Below are positions 16,602-25,681 of a stretch of DNA of 55,345 nucleotides, one piece after another. The DNA comes from Chitinophaga pinensis (GTDB taxonomy: Bacteria > Bacteroidota > Bacteroidia > 2-12-FULL-35-15), in assembly GCA_945879015.1 (NCBI GenBank), contig CAMCUO010000012.1, positions 1-55,345 on the forward strand. The letters run 5' to 3'. Each line of letters starts with the position of its first letter. Position 1 is the first letter of the stretch. Below the pieces are notes generated by a model. That model saw nothing but the letters and a program-made list of their open reading frames with translations. It searched no databases and was not told the origin of the DNA. The translations under genes were made by a program, and so were the position numbers.

Positions 16602-17660
16602 ATGTTAAACATTGTACTATTCGGGCCTCCGGGTGCAGGCAAAGGAACTCAATCGGAGAAATTAATTACTAAGTATCAATTGGTTCACCTTTCAACTGGT
16701 GACATTTTGAGAAGCGAAATTGTGGCAGGAACACAATTAGGTTTAGAGGCTCAGATGTTGATGAATTCAGGAGTATTGGTTCCTGATGAAGTTGTTATTG
16801 CAATGATTAGTTCTAAATTGGATAAAAATCCCAATGCAAAAGGATTTATTTTTGATGGTTTTCCTCGCACCGAAGCACAGGCTGAAGCATTGGATAGATT
16901 GTTGTTTGAAAAACATACTTCAATTACCATGATGTTAGCTTTAGAAGTGAGTGATACTGAACTGACAAAACGTTTATTGATGAGAGGAATGGAAAGTGGT
17001 AGACCAGATGATCAAAACGAGGGTGTTATTCGTAATCGTATTCAAGAGTATAATAATAAAACAGCTCCTTTAAAAACATATTATACAAATCAAGGAAAGT
17101 TCAGACCAGTGAATGGTATTGGAACTGTTGAGCAAATTTTCACAAATCTTTGTGCTGTAATTGATCCTCGTTCTGTAAAATCGGTGATTTCTTTTCAACC
17201 ATCAACTGAAAAAGTGTTTATTTCTAAATTGGAAGATAAGCCAGCAAAGAAAGAAGTTGTTGCTAAAAAGGAAGTTGTAAAGAAGGAAGTGAAATTAATT
17301 GCTAAGGCTCCTGCAAAGAAAGTTGAGAAGAAATTTGTGAAGAAGGTCGCTCCGAAAAAAGTTGTGAAAAAAGTGGTTGCTAAAAAAGTTGTAAAGAAAA
17401 TAGTAAAAAAGGCAGCCCCTAAAAAAGTAGTAAAGAAAGTAGTTGCTAAAAAGAAAGTGGCAACTAAAAAAGTAGTAAAAAAGACAGCTAAGAAAGTGGT
17501 AAAAAAATCTGCTCCTAAAAAAGTGGTAAAAAAAGCAGTTAAGAAATCTGCACCAAAAAAAGCCACAAAGAAAGTGGTAAAAAAGCTCGTAAAGAAAGTT
17601 GTTAAAAAATCTGCTCCAAAGAAAAAGGTAGTTAAGAAAGCAACTAAGAAAAAAAGATAA
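16602..17660 (+). CDS. adk: Adenylate kinase with long histone H1-like Lys/Ala/Val C-terminal tail
   Basis: Residues 1 to about 190 form a complete short-LID adenylate kinase (2 ADP to ATP + AMP): P-loop GPPGAGKGT (8-16), AMP-binding STGDILR, DGFPRT near 86, and the LID arginines in RGMESGRPDDQ. From about residue 212 to 352 the protein is a low-complexity tail of KKVVKK, APKK and KSAPKK units with almost no acidic residues in its last two thirds. This resembles histone H1 C-termini and Lys-rich bacterial nucleoid tails. Usual Bacteroidota Adk is about 190 residues, so the tail is an addition. There is no frameshift at the junction. Nucleic-acid binding by the tail is inference. Confidence 0.92.
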   Translation: MLNIVLFGPPGAGKGTQSEKLITKYQLVHLSTGDILRSEIVAGTQLGLEAQMLMNSGVLVPDEVVIAMISSKLDKNPNAKGFIFDGFPRTEAQAEALDRLLFEKHTSITMMLALEVSDTELTKRLLMRGMESGRPDDQNEGVIRNRIQEYNNKTAPLKTYYTNQGKFRPVNGIGTVEQIFTNLCAVIDPRSVKSVISFQPSTEKVFISKLEDKPAKKEVVAKKEVVKKEVKLIAKAPAKKVEKKFVKKVAPKKVVKKVVAKKVVKKIVKKAAPKKVVKKVVAKKKVATKKVVKKTAKKVVKKSAPKKVVKKAVKKSAPKKATKKVVKKLVKKVVKKSAPKKKVVKKATKKKR

Positions 17661-17721
17661 GTTTTTGTGATTAGTTGATAATGCCGAATTGCTTCCTTTA
17701 AATTAGCTGCTAGGCATTTAC

Positions 17722-17766
17722 AATGCTAAGCTCAATCCCGCGCATGTGGAATTAAGCTAAGCATTG
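17722..17766. repeat. Imperfect hairpin upstream of obg
   Basis: AATGCTAAGCTCAAT and a downstream AATTAAGCTAAGCATT can pair imperfectly around CCCGCGCATGTGG. It could attenuate or end transcription between adk and obg; support is weak. Confidence 0.3.
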
Positions 17767-17787
17767 GTATAAGAAGGGAATAAAAGA

Positions 17788-18816
17788 ATGGATTCGAATT
17801 TTGTTGATTATGTAAAAATATGCTGCCGCTCAGGAAAGGGTGGCGCTGGGTCGGTGCACTTGCATCGTAGTAAATTAACCGCAAAAGGTGGTCCCGATGG
17901 AGGTGATGGAGGCAGAGGTGGACACATTATTGTAAAAGGGAACAAACAATTTTGGACCCTAATCCATTTAAAATATCGTAAACACATTATTGCGGAGCCG
18001 GGTGGCAGTGGTGGAAGTGCCCGTATGACGGGTGCTGAAGGCAAAGATGAAATTTTAGATGTTCCTTTGGGAACAATTATTCGTGATGCTGAAACGGGTG
18101 AAGTAGAAGGAGAAATTACGGAAGAAGGACAAGAAATTATTGTTGTTCCAGGTGGAAGAGGTGGATTAGGAAACGATCATTTTAAATCATCTACCAATCA
18201 AACTCCGCGTTATGCTCAGCCTGGTGGCGATGGCAGAGATGAGTGGAAAATATTAGAATTAAAAGTTTTGGCAGATGTTGGTTTGGTTGGTTTTCCAAAT
18301 GCTGGTAAATCAACTTTACTTTCTGTTGTATCTGCAGCAAAACCCGAAATAGCAAATTATCCTTTTACAACACTTGTTCCTAATTTAGGAATTGTGGAAT
18401 ACCGCGATTATAAATCATTTGTAATGGCTGATATTCCAGGAATTATTGAAGGTGCTAGTGAAGGGAAAGGAATTGGTTTAAGATTTTTACGTCACATCGA
18501 AAGAAATTCAACTCTTTTGTTTTTAGTTCCAGCTGATTCGGACGATATTATCAAAGAATATAAAATTCTCTTGAACGAATTGGATAAATTCAATCCAGAG
18601 TTGCTTCATAAAAAAAGAATTCTTGCCATTTCTAAATGTGATATGTTGGACGATGAGTTGTTGGAAGAAATGAAGAAGGATATGAATAAAAAATTCAAAG
18701 AAAAGCAATCTGTTCCTATTATGTATTTTTCTTCACAAAGCGGAAAAGGACTTGTTCAATTGAAGGATGAGTTGTGGAAGCAACTGAATGCGAAGGATAA
18801 TACTTTTGATTATTAA
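17788..18816 (+). CDS. obg: Obg-family GTPase
   Basis: The 342-residue ribosome-assembly GTPase begins with the Gly-rich OBG fold ([34 protein letters not shown]; residues about 15-155). A G domain follows with G1 GFPNAGKST (about 168-176), G2 NYPFTTL and G3 DIPG. The G4 position reads SKCD (about 281-284) instead of NKxD. The C-terminal OCT domain of longer Obg proteins is absent. It probably belongs to the hpt-adk-obg unit; the PAP2 gene starts 7 nt after its stop. Confidence 0.95.
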   Translation: MDSNFVDYVKICCRSGKGGAGSVHLHRSKLTAKGGPDGGDGGRGGHIIVKGNKQFWTLIHLKYRKHIIAEPGGSGGSARMTGAEGKDEILDVPLGTIIRDAETGEVEGEITEEGQEIIVVPGGRGGLGNDHFKSSTNQTPRYAQPGGDGRDEWKILELKVLADVGLVGFPNAGKSTLLSVVSAAKPEIANYPFTTLVPNLGIVEYRDYKSFVMADIPGIIEGASEGKGIGLRFLRHIERNSTLLFLVPADSDDIIKEYKILLNELDKFNPELLHKKRILAISKCDMLDDELLEEMKKDMNKKFKEKQSVPIMYFSSQSGKGLVQLKDELWKQLNAKDNTFDY

Positions 18817-18823
18817 TTAAGCA

Positions 18824-19399
18824 ATGAGCTTTATTTCATCCATCAAAGAAATTGACACAGCACTTTTTCTGTTTTTAAACAGTAAGCACAATTCCTTTTT
18901 TGATTTAATAATGTTTTGGGTGAGTCATAAATATTTTTGGATTCCACTTTACGCATATTTTCTTTTCATCTCCTATAAACATTTTGGTAAAAAAGTATGG
19001 TTGGTAGTGCTTGGAGCTGTTTTGGTTATTGTATTTGCCGATCAAATTTCCGTTCATGCATTCAAAGAAGTATTCTTGCGTTATCGCCCTTGTCATAATT
19101 TATTGATACAAGCACAGGTGCATTTGAATGATGGTTGCGGAGGAATGTTTGGATTTGTTTCTTCACATGCAGCAAATACTTTTGCCTTAGCTATGTTTCT
19201 AAGTTTACTATTAAAAAATAAAATAAAGTATTTCGGATTGGCAATTTTCTTTTGGGCAGCTTTTGTTTCCTATAGCAGAATTTATAATGGAGTTCATTAT
19301 CCTGCTGATATTGCTTGTGGTGCTATTTTAGGAATGGGAATTGGGATATTGGTTTTTAAAATTTATCAATTACTTAATAGGAAAATATACAATGCATAA
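18824..19399 (+). CDS. PAP2-family membrane phosphatase
   Basis: This 191-residue integral membrane protein carries the three PAP2/acid-phosphatase motifs: K-x6-RP (KEVFLRYRP, about residue 88), VSSHAANT in place of PSGH with the catalytic His, and SRIYNGVHYPAD (SR-x5-H-x3-D). Around five hydrophobic segments are visible. Such enzymes dephosphorylate lipid pyrophosphates such as undecaprenyl-PP or phosphatidic acid on the outer face of the inner membrane. It starts 7 nt after obg and overlaps crcB by 8 nt, so it is in the same transcript. Confidence 0.9.
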   Translation: MSFISSIKEIDTALFLFLNSKHNSFFDLIMFWVSHKYFWIPLYAYFLFISYKHFGKKVWLVVLGAVLVIVFADQISVHAFKEVFLRYRPCHNLLIQAQVHLNDGCGGMFGFVSSHAANTFALAMFLSLLLKNKIKYFGLAIFFWAAFVSYSRIYNGVHYPADIACGAILGMGIGILVFKIYQLLNRKIYNA

Positions 19400-19760
19400 T
19401 ATTCTACTGGTATTTTTAGGCGGTGGATTAGGAAGTTTGGCAAGATTTGGAATTTCTGAAATTGTAAAAAATAATTTTAAGTCTTCTTTCCCAATTGCTA
19501 CTTTGTGTTCAAATATTTTAAGTTGTTTGATTTTAGCATTGATGGTTGGATTGTTTAGTGGAAAAGTAGATGCAAATCCAGCAATGAAAACATTGATTGT
19601 AGTTGGGTTTTGTGGCGGATTCAGTACCTTCTCTACTTTTAGTTATGAAACCGTTGAGTTAATGCGCTCTGGAAATATTATGTACGCAATTTCGAATATT
19701 TTAATAAGTGTTGCTGTTTGTGTTGCTCTTGTATATTTTTTATCTAAACAAACTGCTTAA
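19392..19760 (+). CDS. crcB: Fluoride channel CrcB/FluC
   Basis: The protein has four membrane helices in about 122 residues. The signatures are GGGLGSLARFGIS at the N-terminus, the helix-2 Asn in ATLCSNILSC, and the fluoride-lining GGFSTFSTFSYE block. The start at 19392 overlaps the PAP2 stop (ATGCATAA); the longer frame from 19341 lies inside the PAP2 gene. One gene copy is present, as in dual-topology homodimers. The usual GSFxxG after the Asn reads SCLILA here. No fluoride riboswitch is seen, as expected for an internal operon gene. Confidence 0.92.
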   Translation: MHNILLVFLGGGLGSLARFGISEIVKNNFKSSFPIATLCSNILSCLILALMVGLFSGKVDANPAMKTLIVVGFCGGFSTFSTFSYETVELMRSGNIMYAISNILISVAVCVALVYFLSKQTA

Positions 19761-19835
19761 TTGAAATGTCATTTCAATGCCTTGTCTTCGACTCAGCTCA
19801 GACTGACGGCATAACGTCACACTGAGCGGAGTCGA
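19761..19835. repeat. Palindrome and hairpin after crcB
   Basis: TTGAAATGTCATTTCAA (19761-19777) is a 17-nt palindrome. Then TCGACTCAGCTCAGACTGACG (19788-19808, split here as a 21-nt arm) pairs with 19815-19835 with three mismatches and a 6-nt loop. It belongs to the CTCCGCTCAG repeat family and may act as a terminator. Confidence 0.65.
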
Positions 19836-19862
19836 TTGCGATTGTCTAAAATTTTAAAATAT

Positions 19863-21509
19863 ATGAATATGAAAAAAATAATTTTCTTCTTTCTACTAAA
19901 CACTATTGTTTTAACAAGTGTTGCACAAACTGCTAAACCTGTTGCAAAACCTACAAAGCCAAAATTGGTCGTAGGTATTGTGATTGATCAAATGCGTTAC
20001 GATTATATTTATCGCTTTTGGGATAAATATGGAAATGATGGATTTAAAAAATTAGTTAACGAGGGATTCTTTTGTAAGAATACCAATTATAATTATGTGC
20101 CAACTTATACTGGTCCAGGACATGCAGCTATTTACACAGGAACAACTCCTGCAGTAAATGGTATTATAGCAAACGATTGGTACGATGTTTCAACATATAA
20201 AAATGTTTATTGTTCAGAAGATAATAAAGTAATCGGAGTTGGTACCACAGCAAAAGAAGGAAAACGTTCACCAGTAAATATGCTTACAAGTACTATTTCG
20301 GATGAACTTAGGATTTCGAGTAACATGAAATCAAAAGTGATTGGGATTGCTTTGAAAGACAGAAGTGCCATTCTTCCTGCGGGACACGTTGCAAATGCAG
20401 CGTATTGGTTCGATGGAAGCAATGGTAGTTTTATTTCAAGCACGTATTATATGAACGAATTGCCAAAATGGGTACAAGAATTTAATAATAAAGAATTGCC
20501 TAAGAAGTATTTGAGTCAGCCCTGGAATACACTTTTACCAATTGAACAATACACGGAAAGTTTGCCGGATGATAATAAATACGAAACAATCTATAAAGGA
20601 GAGACAAAATCTGTGTTTCCTCACGATTTAGCAAACCTGTATCCTAAAAATGGTGGACTAGGAATGATTCGTGGAACACCATTCGGAAATACATTAACAA
20701 AAGACTTTGCGATTGAAACAATCAAACAAGAAAATTTAGGAAAATCTGGAGCGACTGATTTTTTAGCGATTTCTTTTTCATCTCCTGATTATATCGGTCA
20801 TTATTACGGTCCGAATTCAATTGAACAAGAAGATGATTATTTACGTTTAGACAAAGAACTTGCAGAATTGATCAAGGTGATTGAACTGCAAGTTGGAAAA
20901 GGAAATGCGTTGATTTTTTTAACTGCAGATCACGCTGCTCCAGAAGTACCAGCTTATTTAATTGATTTAAAAATTCCTGCTGGATATGTGAGTGAGTGGA
21001 GTATGGTAGATTCATTAAAAAAATATCTAAATAAAACATACGGTGATACATTAGTGCTTTCCTATTCAAACCAACAAGTATTTTTAAATCATAGAGTGAT
21101 TGAGTCCAAAAAATTGTATTTGCAAGCAGTGCAAGAAGATGTTGCTTCATTTATGATGAAATTTGCAGATGTCTCAGAAGTGATTACAGGTACAACGATG
21201 AATAATATACAATTTACAGAAGGCGTTCGTTACCTGATGCAAAAAGGATACAATGCTAAGCGCTCTGGTGATGTTTTAGTTAATTATCTTCCTGGTTATG
21301 TTGAATATATGCATACAGGAACAACGCATGGTTCTCCTTATAGTTATGATACACATGTTCCACTTTTGTTTTATGGTTGGAATATTAAACAAGGAAGTTC
21401 AACCGAACAAATTTATATAACAGACATTGCACCAACTTTAGCAATACTATTGAATATTTCATTTCCAAATGGTTGTACAGGAAAACCAATTTCATTTTTG
21501 GTGAAGTAA
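19863..21509 (+). CDS. PafA-type alkaline phosphatase (nucleotide pyrophosphatase/phosphodiesterase superfamily)
   Basis: This exported phosphatase of about 548 residues has a signal peptide (MKKIIFFFLLNTIVLTSVAQ). The metal and nucleophile motifs match PafA of Elizabethkingia: Thr nucleophile in TYTGPGHA (about residue 83), Asn in IIANDWY (about 104), and the K-x-R pair in LKDRSAILPAGH (about 166-168) that marks monoesterase activity. Further metal ligands occur in SFSSPDYIGHYYG and TADHAAPE. It should release phosphate from organic esters in the periplasm. The ATG at 19863 (or 19869) is preferred; an upstream TTG lies inside the repeat. Confidence 0.88.
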   Translation: MNMKKIIFFFLLNTIVLTSVAQTAKPVAKPTKPKLVVGIVIDQMRYDYIYRFWDKYGNDGFKKLVNEGFFCKNTNYNYVPTYTGPGHAAIYTGTTPAVNGIIANDWYDVSTYKNVYCSEDNKVIGVGTTAKEGKRSPVNMLTSTISDELRISSNMKSKVIGIALKDRSAILPAGHVANAAYWFDGSNGSFISSTYYMNELPKWVQEFNNKELPKKYLSQPWNTLLPIEQYTESLPDDNKYETIYKGETKSVFPHDLANLYPKNGGLGMIRGTPFGNTLTKDFAIETIKQENLGKSGATDFLAISFSSPDYIGHYYGPNSIEQEDDYLRLDKELAELIKVIELQVGKGNALIFLTADHAAPEVPAYLIDLKIPAGYVSEWSMVDSLKKYLNKTYGDTLVLSYSNQQVFLNHRVIESKKLYLQAVQEDVASFMMKFADVSEVITGTTMNNIQFTEGVRYLMQKGYNAKRSGDVLVNYLPGYVEYMHTGTTHGSPYSYDTHVPLLFYGWNIKQGSSTEQIYITDIAPTLAILLNISFPNGCTGKPISFLVK

Positions 21510-21905
21510 TTCAAGTCGAATCATTTATAAAAGACAATTATTCTATTTTCATAAAACTTTACACGGAGCGTCATTGCGAGGAACGAAGCAATCTCTCATG
21601 ATAATAAGTATAGGTACAAATTTGCAGAGATTGCTTCGTTCCTCGCAATGACGTTCTATATATGATCGCAATGACGATTAAATATAAATTATCACTTATC
21701 CATTAATATTACTTATCTTTACGCCATATTACATGAATTAAACTACTCATTGTTATATCGGACGTTCCGGTATTTTCACCTCTCAATGCTTTCGGAGTAC
21801 AATCCCAAAAATTAGAAGTTTAACCAGTAAATAAGAATTCGTTTCATCAGACCGATGAATTGAATGTCTATAATTTTATTCGGTCTATAACTAATAACAT
21901 ATATA
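21510..21905. other. Gene-free 396-nt region: MITE-like hairpin plus probable helicase leader
   Basis: There is no ORF of note. The first part holds the perfect 28-bp inverted repeat (21569-21653) and an extra TCGCAATGACG copy (21665-21675). The second part, from a possible promoter TATCTTTA (21714-21721) to the helicase ATG at 21906, would be a leader of about 180 nt with several short complementary segments, such as CGGACGTTCCG and CATCAGACCGATG. Confidence 0.55.
21569..21653. repeat. Perfect 28-bp inverted repeat, MITE-like
   Basis: The arm 21569-21596 (starting CGTCATTGCGAGGAACGAAG) is the exact reverse complement of 21626-21653, with 29 nt between. Repeats with this wording are widely scattered in bacterial genomes. 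No transposase is present. Confidence 0.9.
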
Positions 21906-23228
21906 ATGTCATTTGAAAATTTAAATTTAATTGAGCCGATCCTTAAGGCTTTAAAAACAGAAGGATACACAACGCCTACACCCATTCAAAAACAAGCCAT
22001 TCCTTTAGTATTGGCAAAAAAAGATTTGTTGGGATGTGCACAAACAGGTACAGGAAAAACAGCAGCATTTGCAATTCCAATTATTCAATTGCTTACTGAG
22101 GATAAAACTCCTCAGCAAGGAAAGCGAGTTATCAGAAGTTTGATTTTAACACCAACGAGAGAATTAGCAATTCAAATTGGAGAAAGTTTTGCCAATTATG
22201 GAAGAAATACCAATTTAAGATATAAAGTTATTTTCGGAGGAGTTAGTCAGTTTTCACAAGTAGAATCTTTACGTGCTGGCATTGATATTCTTGTTGCAAC
22301 TCCAGGAAGATTATTGGATTTGATGAATCAGCGTCATGTTGATATTTCTAAAATTCAATTATTTGTTTTGGATGAAGCGGATAGAATGTTAGACATGGGA
22401 TTTATACATGATGTTAAAAAAGTGATTGCTAAATTGCCTACAAAACGTCAAACGTTGTTTTTCTCTGCAACTATGCCTCCTGATATTGTAAAATTATCAG
22501 ATACCATTTTGGTAAATCCAGCTAAAGTTGAGGTAACTCCTGTTTCTTCTACTGCTAATACAATTAATCAGGTTGTTTATTTTGTAGATAAAGAAAACAA
22601 GAAAAATTTATTGATTGATTTGTTGAAAGACAAAAAAATTGAGAGAGTTTTGGTGTTTACTCGCACAAAGCATGGAGCGGATAAAGTAGCGAAAGATTTA
22701 ACTAAGAATGGAATTCAATCACAAGCCATTCATGGAAATAAATCTCAAAATGCTCGCCAGAATGCTTTGAATAATTTTAAATCAAAATTAACGAGAGTAT
22801 TAGTGGCCACAGATATTGCAGCACGCGGAATTGATATTGATGAATTAACTCACGTTATCAATTACGAATTACCAAATATTCCAGAATCGTATGTTCATCG
22901 TATTGGAAGAACAGGTAGAGCAGGAGCAAGTGGAATTGCAATTGCTTTTTGTGATGCAGAAGAAAAAGAATATTTAAGAGATATTCAAAAATTGATTGGA
23001 AAACAAGTTCCAGTTATTGATAATCATGCTTATCCTTTGATGAACCATGATGTTGTTAAAGCTGTTAAGCAACAACGTCCGCCACGCAATCATTCTCAAA
23101 ATAGAAATGGGAATGGTCAAAAAAGTGCAGGAGGAGCAAGTTCTTCTTCTGGAGCAAAACCAAATTCATCTAGTCCGAAAAAGAAAAAATGGTTTGGCGG
23201 TAAAAGAAAACAAACTACAGCAAAGTAA
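21906..23228 (+). CDS. DEAD-box RNA helicase, RhlE/DeaD type
   Basis: The 440-residue helicase has all core motifs: Q motif PTPIQKQA (25-32), motif I AQTGTGKT (45-52), PTRELA, TPGR, DEAD (about 155-158) in [25 protein letters not shown] and [10 protein letters not shown]. The last 60 or so residues are a basic, Asn/Ser/Gly-rich tail ([17 protein letters not shown]) typical of RhlE-like RNA chaperone helicases. Such enzymes unwind short RNA duplexes in ribosome assembly and cold adaptation. The long leader upstream is consistent with post-transcriptional control, as known for other helicase genes. Confidence 0.95.
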   Translation: MSFENLNLIEPILKALKTEGYTTPTPIQKQAIPLVLAKKDLLGCAQTGTGKTAAFAIPIIQLLTEDKTPQQGKRVIRSLILTPTRELAIQIGESFANYGRNTNLRYKVIFGGVSQFSQVESLRAGIDILVATPGRLLDLMNQRHVDISKIQLFVLDEADRMLDMGFIHDVKKVIAKLPTKRQTLFFSATMPPDIVKLSDTILVNPAKVEVTPVSSTANTINQVVYFVDKENKKNLLIDLLKDKKIERVLVFTRTKHGADKVAKDLTKNGIQSQAIHGNKSQNARQNALNNFKSKLTRVLVATDIAARGIDIDELTHVINYELPNIPESYVHRIGRTGRAGASGIAIAFCDAEEKEYLRDIQKLIGKQVPVIDNHAYPLMNHDVVKAVKQQRPPRNHSQNRNGNGQKSAGGASSSSGAKPNSSSPKKKKWFGGKRKQTTAK

Positions 23229-23236
23229 TTTCTCGA

Positions 23237-23278
23237 CTCCGATCGAAATGACAATTAAAACTATCATTTCAATCGGAG
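23237..23278. terminator. Hairpin terminator/repeat after helicase
   Basis: CTCCGATCGAAATGA (23237-23251) pairs with TCATTTCAATCGGAG (23264-23278) with one mismatch. A second repeat fragment with GCGGGTTAGGGGGATTGAGG lies at 23307-23343. Confidence 0.6.
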
Positions 23279-23365
23279 TTAATAGTTAGTCGTTAGAAGA
23301 ATCTATTCCTCCTTTGAAAAGCGGGTTAGGGGGATTGAGGTTGATGACGAATTGAAAACATAGTC

Positions 23366-25345
23366 TTATTTCGGTAAAACAGGAATCAATCCTATTCTTT
23401 CTAAATCTTCCAAATAAACACGCTTCCCTTCATAGATGGCTGTTACAAAGGCATCTTTTTGTCCGGCTTCCCGAACTTTGTCTTTATGAACTATCGCTTC
23501 GTTTAATGTTTTGAACGAACCTCCAATTGTAAAACGTGTAATTCCGTCTTGCAAAACCAATTTCTCTACACTGCCAAATCCTTTAAGGTGATCGTATTTG
23601 TAATTATTAGGAAGGTTGTATGCAGCAATTTGAACTTTAAATTCTAATCCTTCTTTAGAAAAATTCCCTACATCCCGAATGTTAATAGTTGTACTTTTTG
23701 TAGTATCCACTTTTGCTAATAATGTGGCATCTATTTTTGCGGTATCTACTTTTATGCTGAAATTAATATTGTAAATAAATTCTGAATACCCTTTTATAGC
23801 TATTGCATCCACCGTTTTTGTTTGATCAGGGAATCCCGTTAATTTATAAGTAATTTTATAAGTATGACCAGCAATTAAATTCACCAAATAATTTCCTTCA
23901 GCAGGATTTGAATTTATAGTTCTGTAGTTTTGGTTGTTGTCGGTCATGTCCACTTGCACAAGTGCTTCCACGGGTTTGTTATCCAAAGTTGTTATTCCTT
24001 TAACCATTACTACATTCGGTTTTACAAAATCGTCAGGCATATCCACAACATAAATATCGTGCAAGCCAAATCCGCCTTCTTTACCTGATGCATAATAGCC
24101 TCTGTTTCCATCTGTAGATAAAATAAAATAACGGTCATCATCGGGAGTATTAATAGGATAACCCAAATTTTTTGGTGTCGACCATGATGAATCTACTGCA
24201 TTATATTCCGTTAAAAAAATATCATAACTTCCCATGCTATTTAAGGCTTGTGAACTATAAATAAGTGTTCTTCCATCAGGATGAATAAATGGTGCATCAT
24301 CGTCCTTAACAGTATTTACTTTATCACCTAAATTTTTTGCATTTCCCCATGAGCCATCTGCCATAAGAGTAGCTTTGTATAAATCTCGTCCGCCATATCC
24401 ACCAGGGCGTTCACTGGAAAAGTACAATGTTTTTTCATCAGCTGATAAGGAAGCGCTTCCTTCCCAAGCAGCAGTATTAATTTCTCCTTTTAATTTTTCT
24501 GGAGAGGACCAATTTGTACTATCAACTATGCTTATATATATGTCGCCACCATCATAACTATCATCTTTGAAAATAAATAATTTTTGTCCATCATTCGAAA
24601 TGGCTATAGCAGCATCGTGTGCGTTGGTATTAATATTTGTACCTATGCTGGATGGAGTTACCCAATTGTTTCCTTCTTTATGACTTATAAAAACATCTTC
24701 ATAATAAATTCCAAAACTATCTGCTTGATTGTATTCATTTTGTAATCCACCAATACTTTGATCGCCCCTATAAGTGTATATAATCACACTTTCATCAGAC
24801 GAAACAACGGGTACATACTCAGAACCTACTGTGTTTAATATATCTCCAATGTTTTCAATTTTTGAATCAACTGGATTAGCAACTAATATTTTTGCATTGT
24901 TACAATATTGAATAAGTTGTTCGGCATCTTTCCTCTCCTTTTCAGTAATTTTTTTATCTTTCAAATATTCTTCTAAAAGTAAAAGGGACTCATCAAATTT
25001 ATTATTGTAGTGATAAGCTCTAGCTATGTCGTAGCGAATGTCAGCAGCTTTTTTATTTTTTTCGTATACAATTAATAAAGACTCAAGAGATTTTTGGTGC
25101 ATATCGCTTCTGTAGAGGCCGCAAATTCCTATTACATATTTTAAATACAATTCTTTCTGATGATTTTGTTCTATTTTATCGAAAATGGGTAAAGCCAAGA
25201 GAAAACTTTCTTCTTGAAAAAACGTTTGTGCTTTTAATAGAGAATCCTTTTCAGATTTTCTCCATTTACGAGTTTTCATGGTGCCCTGAGAGAATCCATT
25301 AATCAAAAGAAGCAACGAAAAGGCGATTAAAATTATTTTTTTCAT
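23366..25345 (-). CDS. TPR-PD40 envelope protein with one SPOR-like domain
   Basis: The 659-residue protein has a signal peptide (ends NGFSQ), TPR helices (about 35-150), PD40/TolB-like propeller repeats (about 165-440; strings such as LSADEKTLYFSSERPGGYGG), a carboxypeptidase-regulatory-like domain (about 447-530) and a C-terminal SPOR-like repeat from about 568 (FKVQIAAYNLP ... RVYLEDL). The first three parts match the T9SS component PorE, but its OmpA-like peptidoglycan anchor is replaced by the SPOR-like fold. It is a paralogue of the larger protein at 27841-30654. Peptidoglycan binding is an inference. It is divergent from ywbE through overlapping promoters. Confidence 0.85.
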   Translation of the reverse strand: MKKIILIAFSLLLLINGFSQGTMKTRKWRKSEKDSLLKAQTFFQEESFLLALPIFDKIEQNHQKELYLKYVIGICGLYRSDMHQKSLESLLIVYEKNKKAADIRYDIARAYHYNNKFDESLLLLEEYLKDKKITEKERKDAEQLIQYCNNAKILVANPVDSKIENIGDILNTVGSEYVPVVSSDESVIIYTYRGDQSIGGLQNEYNQADSFGIYYEDVFISHKEGNNWVTPSSIGTNINTNAHDAAIAISNDGQKLFIFKDDSYDGGDIYISIVDSTNWSSPEKLKGEINTAAWEGSASLSADEKTLYFSSERPGGYGGRDLYKATLMADGSWGNAKNLGDKVNTVKDDDAPFIHPDGRTLIYSSQALNSMGSYDIFLTEYNAVDSSWSTPKNLGYPINTPDDDRYFILSTDGNRGYYASGKEGGFGLHDIYVVDMPDDFVKPNVVMVKGITTLDNKPVEALVQVDMTDNNQNYRTINSNPAEGNYLVNLIAGHTYKITYKLTGFPDQTKTVDAIAIKGYSEFIYNINFSIKVDTAKIDATLLAKVDTTKSTTINIRDVGNFSKEGLEFKVQIAAYNLPNNYKYDHLKGFGSVEKLVLQDGITRFTIGGSFKTLNEAIVHKDKVREAGQKDAFVTAIYEGKRVYLEDLERIGLIPVLPK

Positions 25346-25353
25346 AGTGCGAA

Positions 25354-25385
25354 TTGTATACTATTATCAAATATAATTAAATTTG
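25354..25385 (+). promoter_or_regulatory. Promoter for ywbE
   Basis: TTG (25354-25356), 21 nt, then TAAATTTG (25378-25385) fits the Bacteroidota consensus. It ends only 5 nt before the ATG at 25391, so the transcript would be almost leaderless or translation may start at the ATG at 25397. Confidence 0.55.
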
Positions 25386-25397
25386 CTTAAATGTCAA
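25368..25397 (-). promoter_or_regulatory. Promoter for the TPR-PD40-SPOR gene, overlapping the ywbE promoter
   Basis: On the minus strand TTG (25395-25397), 19 nt, TATATTTG (25368-25375) fits the consensus. It overlaps the divergent promoter and the ywbE start. Confidence 0.55.
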
Positions 25398-25612
25398 TGA
25401 ATTTAAATACTCCGCATACGCCAAATATGTTTCGTGCCAATATCCAATTGGGACTAGAAGTTTACGTTGTGCTGAAAAAAGATCAGAGAACAGGTAAAAG
25501 AACTAGAGGTAAAGTCCAATTTATATTGACTAGCGCTGCATTTCATTCTAGAGGAATAAAAGTTCAATTGGATTCAAGACAAGTTGGTCGAGTGCAAGAA
25601 ATAGTAGGGTAA
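25391..25612 (+). CDS. ywbE: YwbE family protein (DUF2196)
   Basis: This small 73-residue basic protein matches the YwbE family: a central GLEVYVVLKKDQRTGKRTRG followed by ILTSAAFHSRGIKVQL and a final QVGRVQEIV. Family members have the same length and are found in many Firmicutes and Bacteroidota; the function is not established, although the fold looks like a small RNA- or ribosome-associated beta-barrel. It lies between two envelope genes with no evident link. Start choice is between 25391 and 25397 because of the nearby promoter. Confidence 0.85.
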   Translation: MSMNLNTPHTPNMFRANIQLGLEVYVVLKKDQRTGKRTRGKVQFILTSAAFHSRGIKVQLDSRQVGRVQEIVG

Positions 25613-25648
25613 GTCCATTTTTTGCTTGATAAACGATAAGTTTTTATG

Positions 25649-25656
25649 TAGATTTG
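25649..25656 (+). promoter_or_regulatory. Possible -7 box for the CotH protein gene
   Basis: TAGATTTG fits TAnnTTTG and lies 25 nt before the ATG at 25682; the -33 match is weak. Confidence 0.35.
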
Positions 25657-25681
25657 TTTGTACACAAATGCTACATTATTT

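Noticed and set aside
17195..17566. 123-codon open frame antisense to the adk tail, Phe/Thr/Ala-rich
   Set aside because: It is the complement of the Lys/Val repeat codons and has no start signal or family features.
19300..19392. Fluoride riboswitch ahead of crcB
   Set aside because: The gene start overlaps the preceding coding region and no riboswitch motif is visible.
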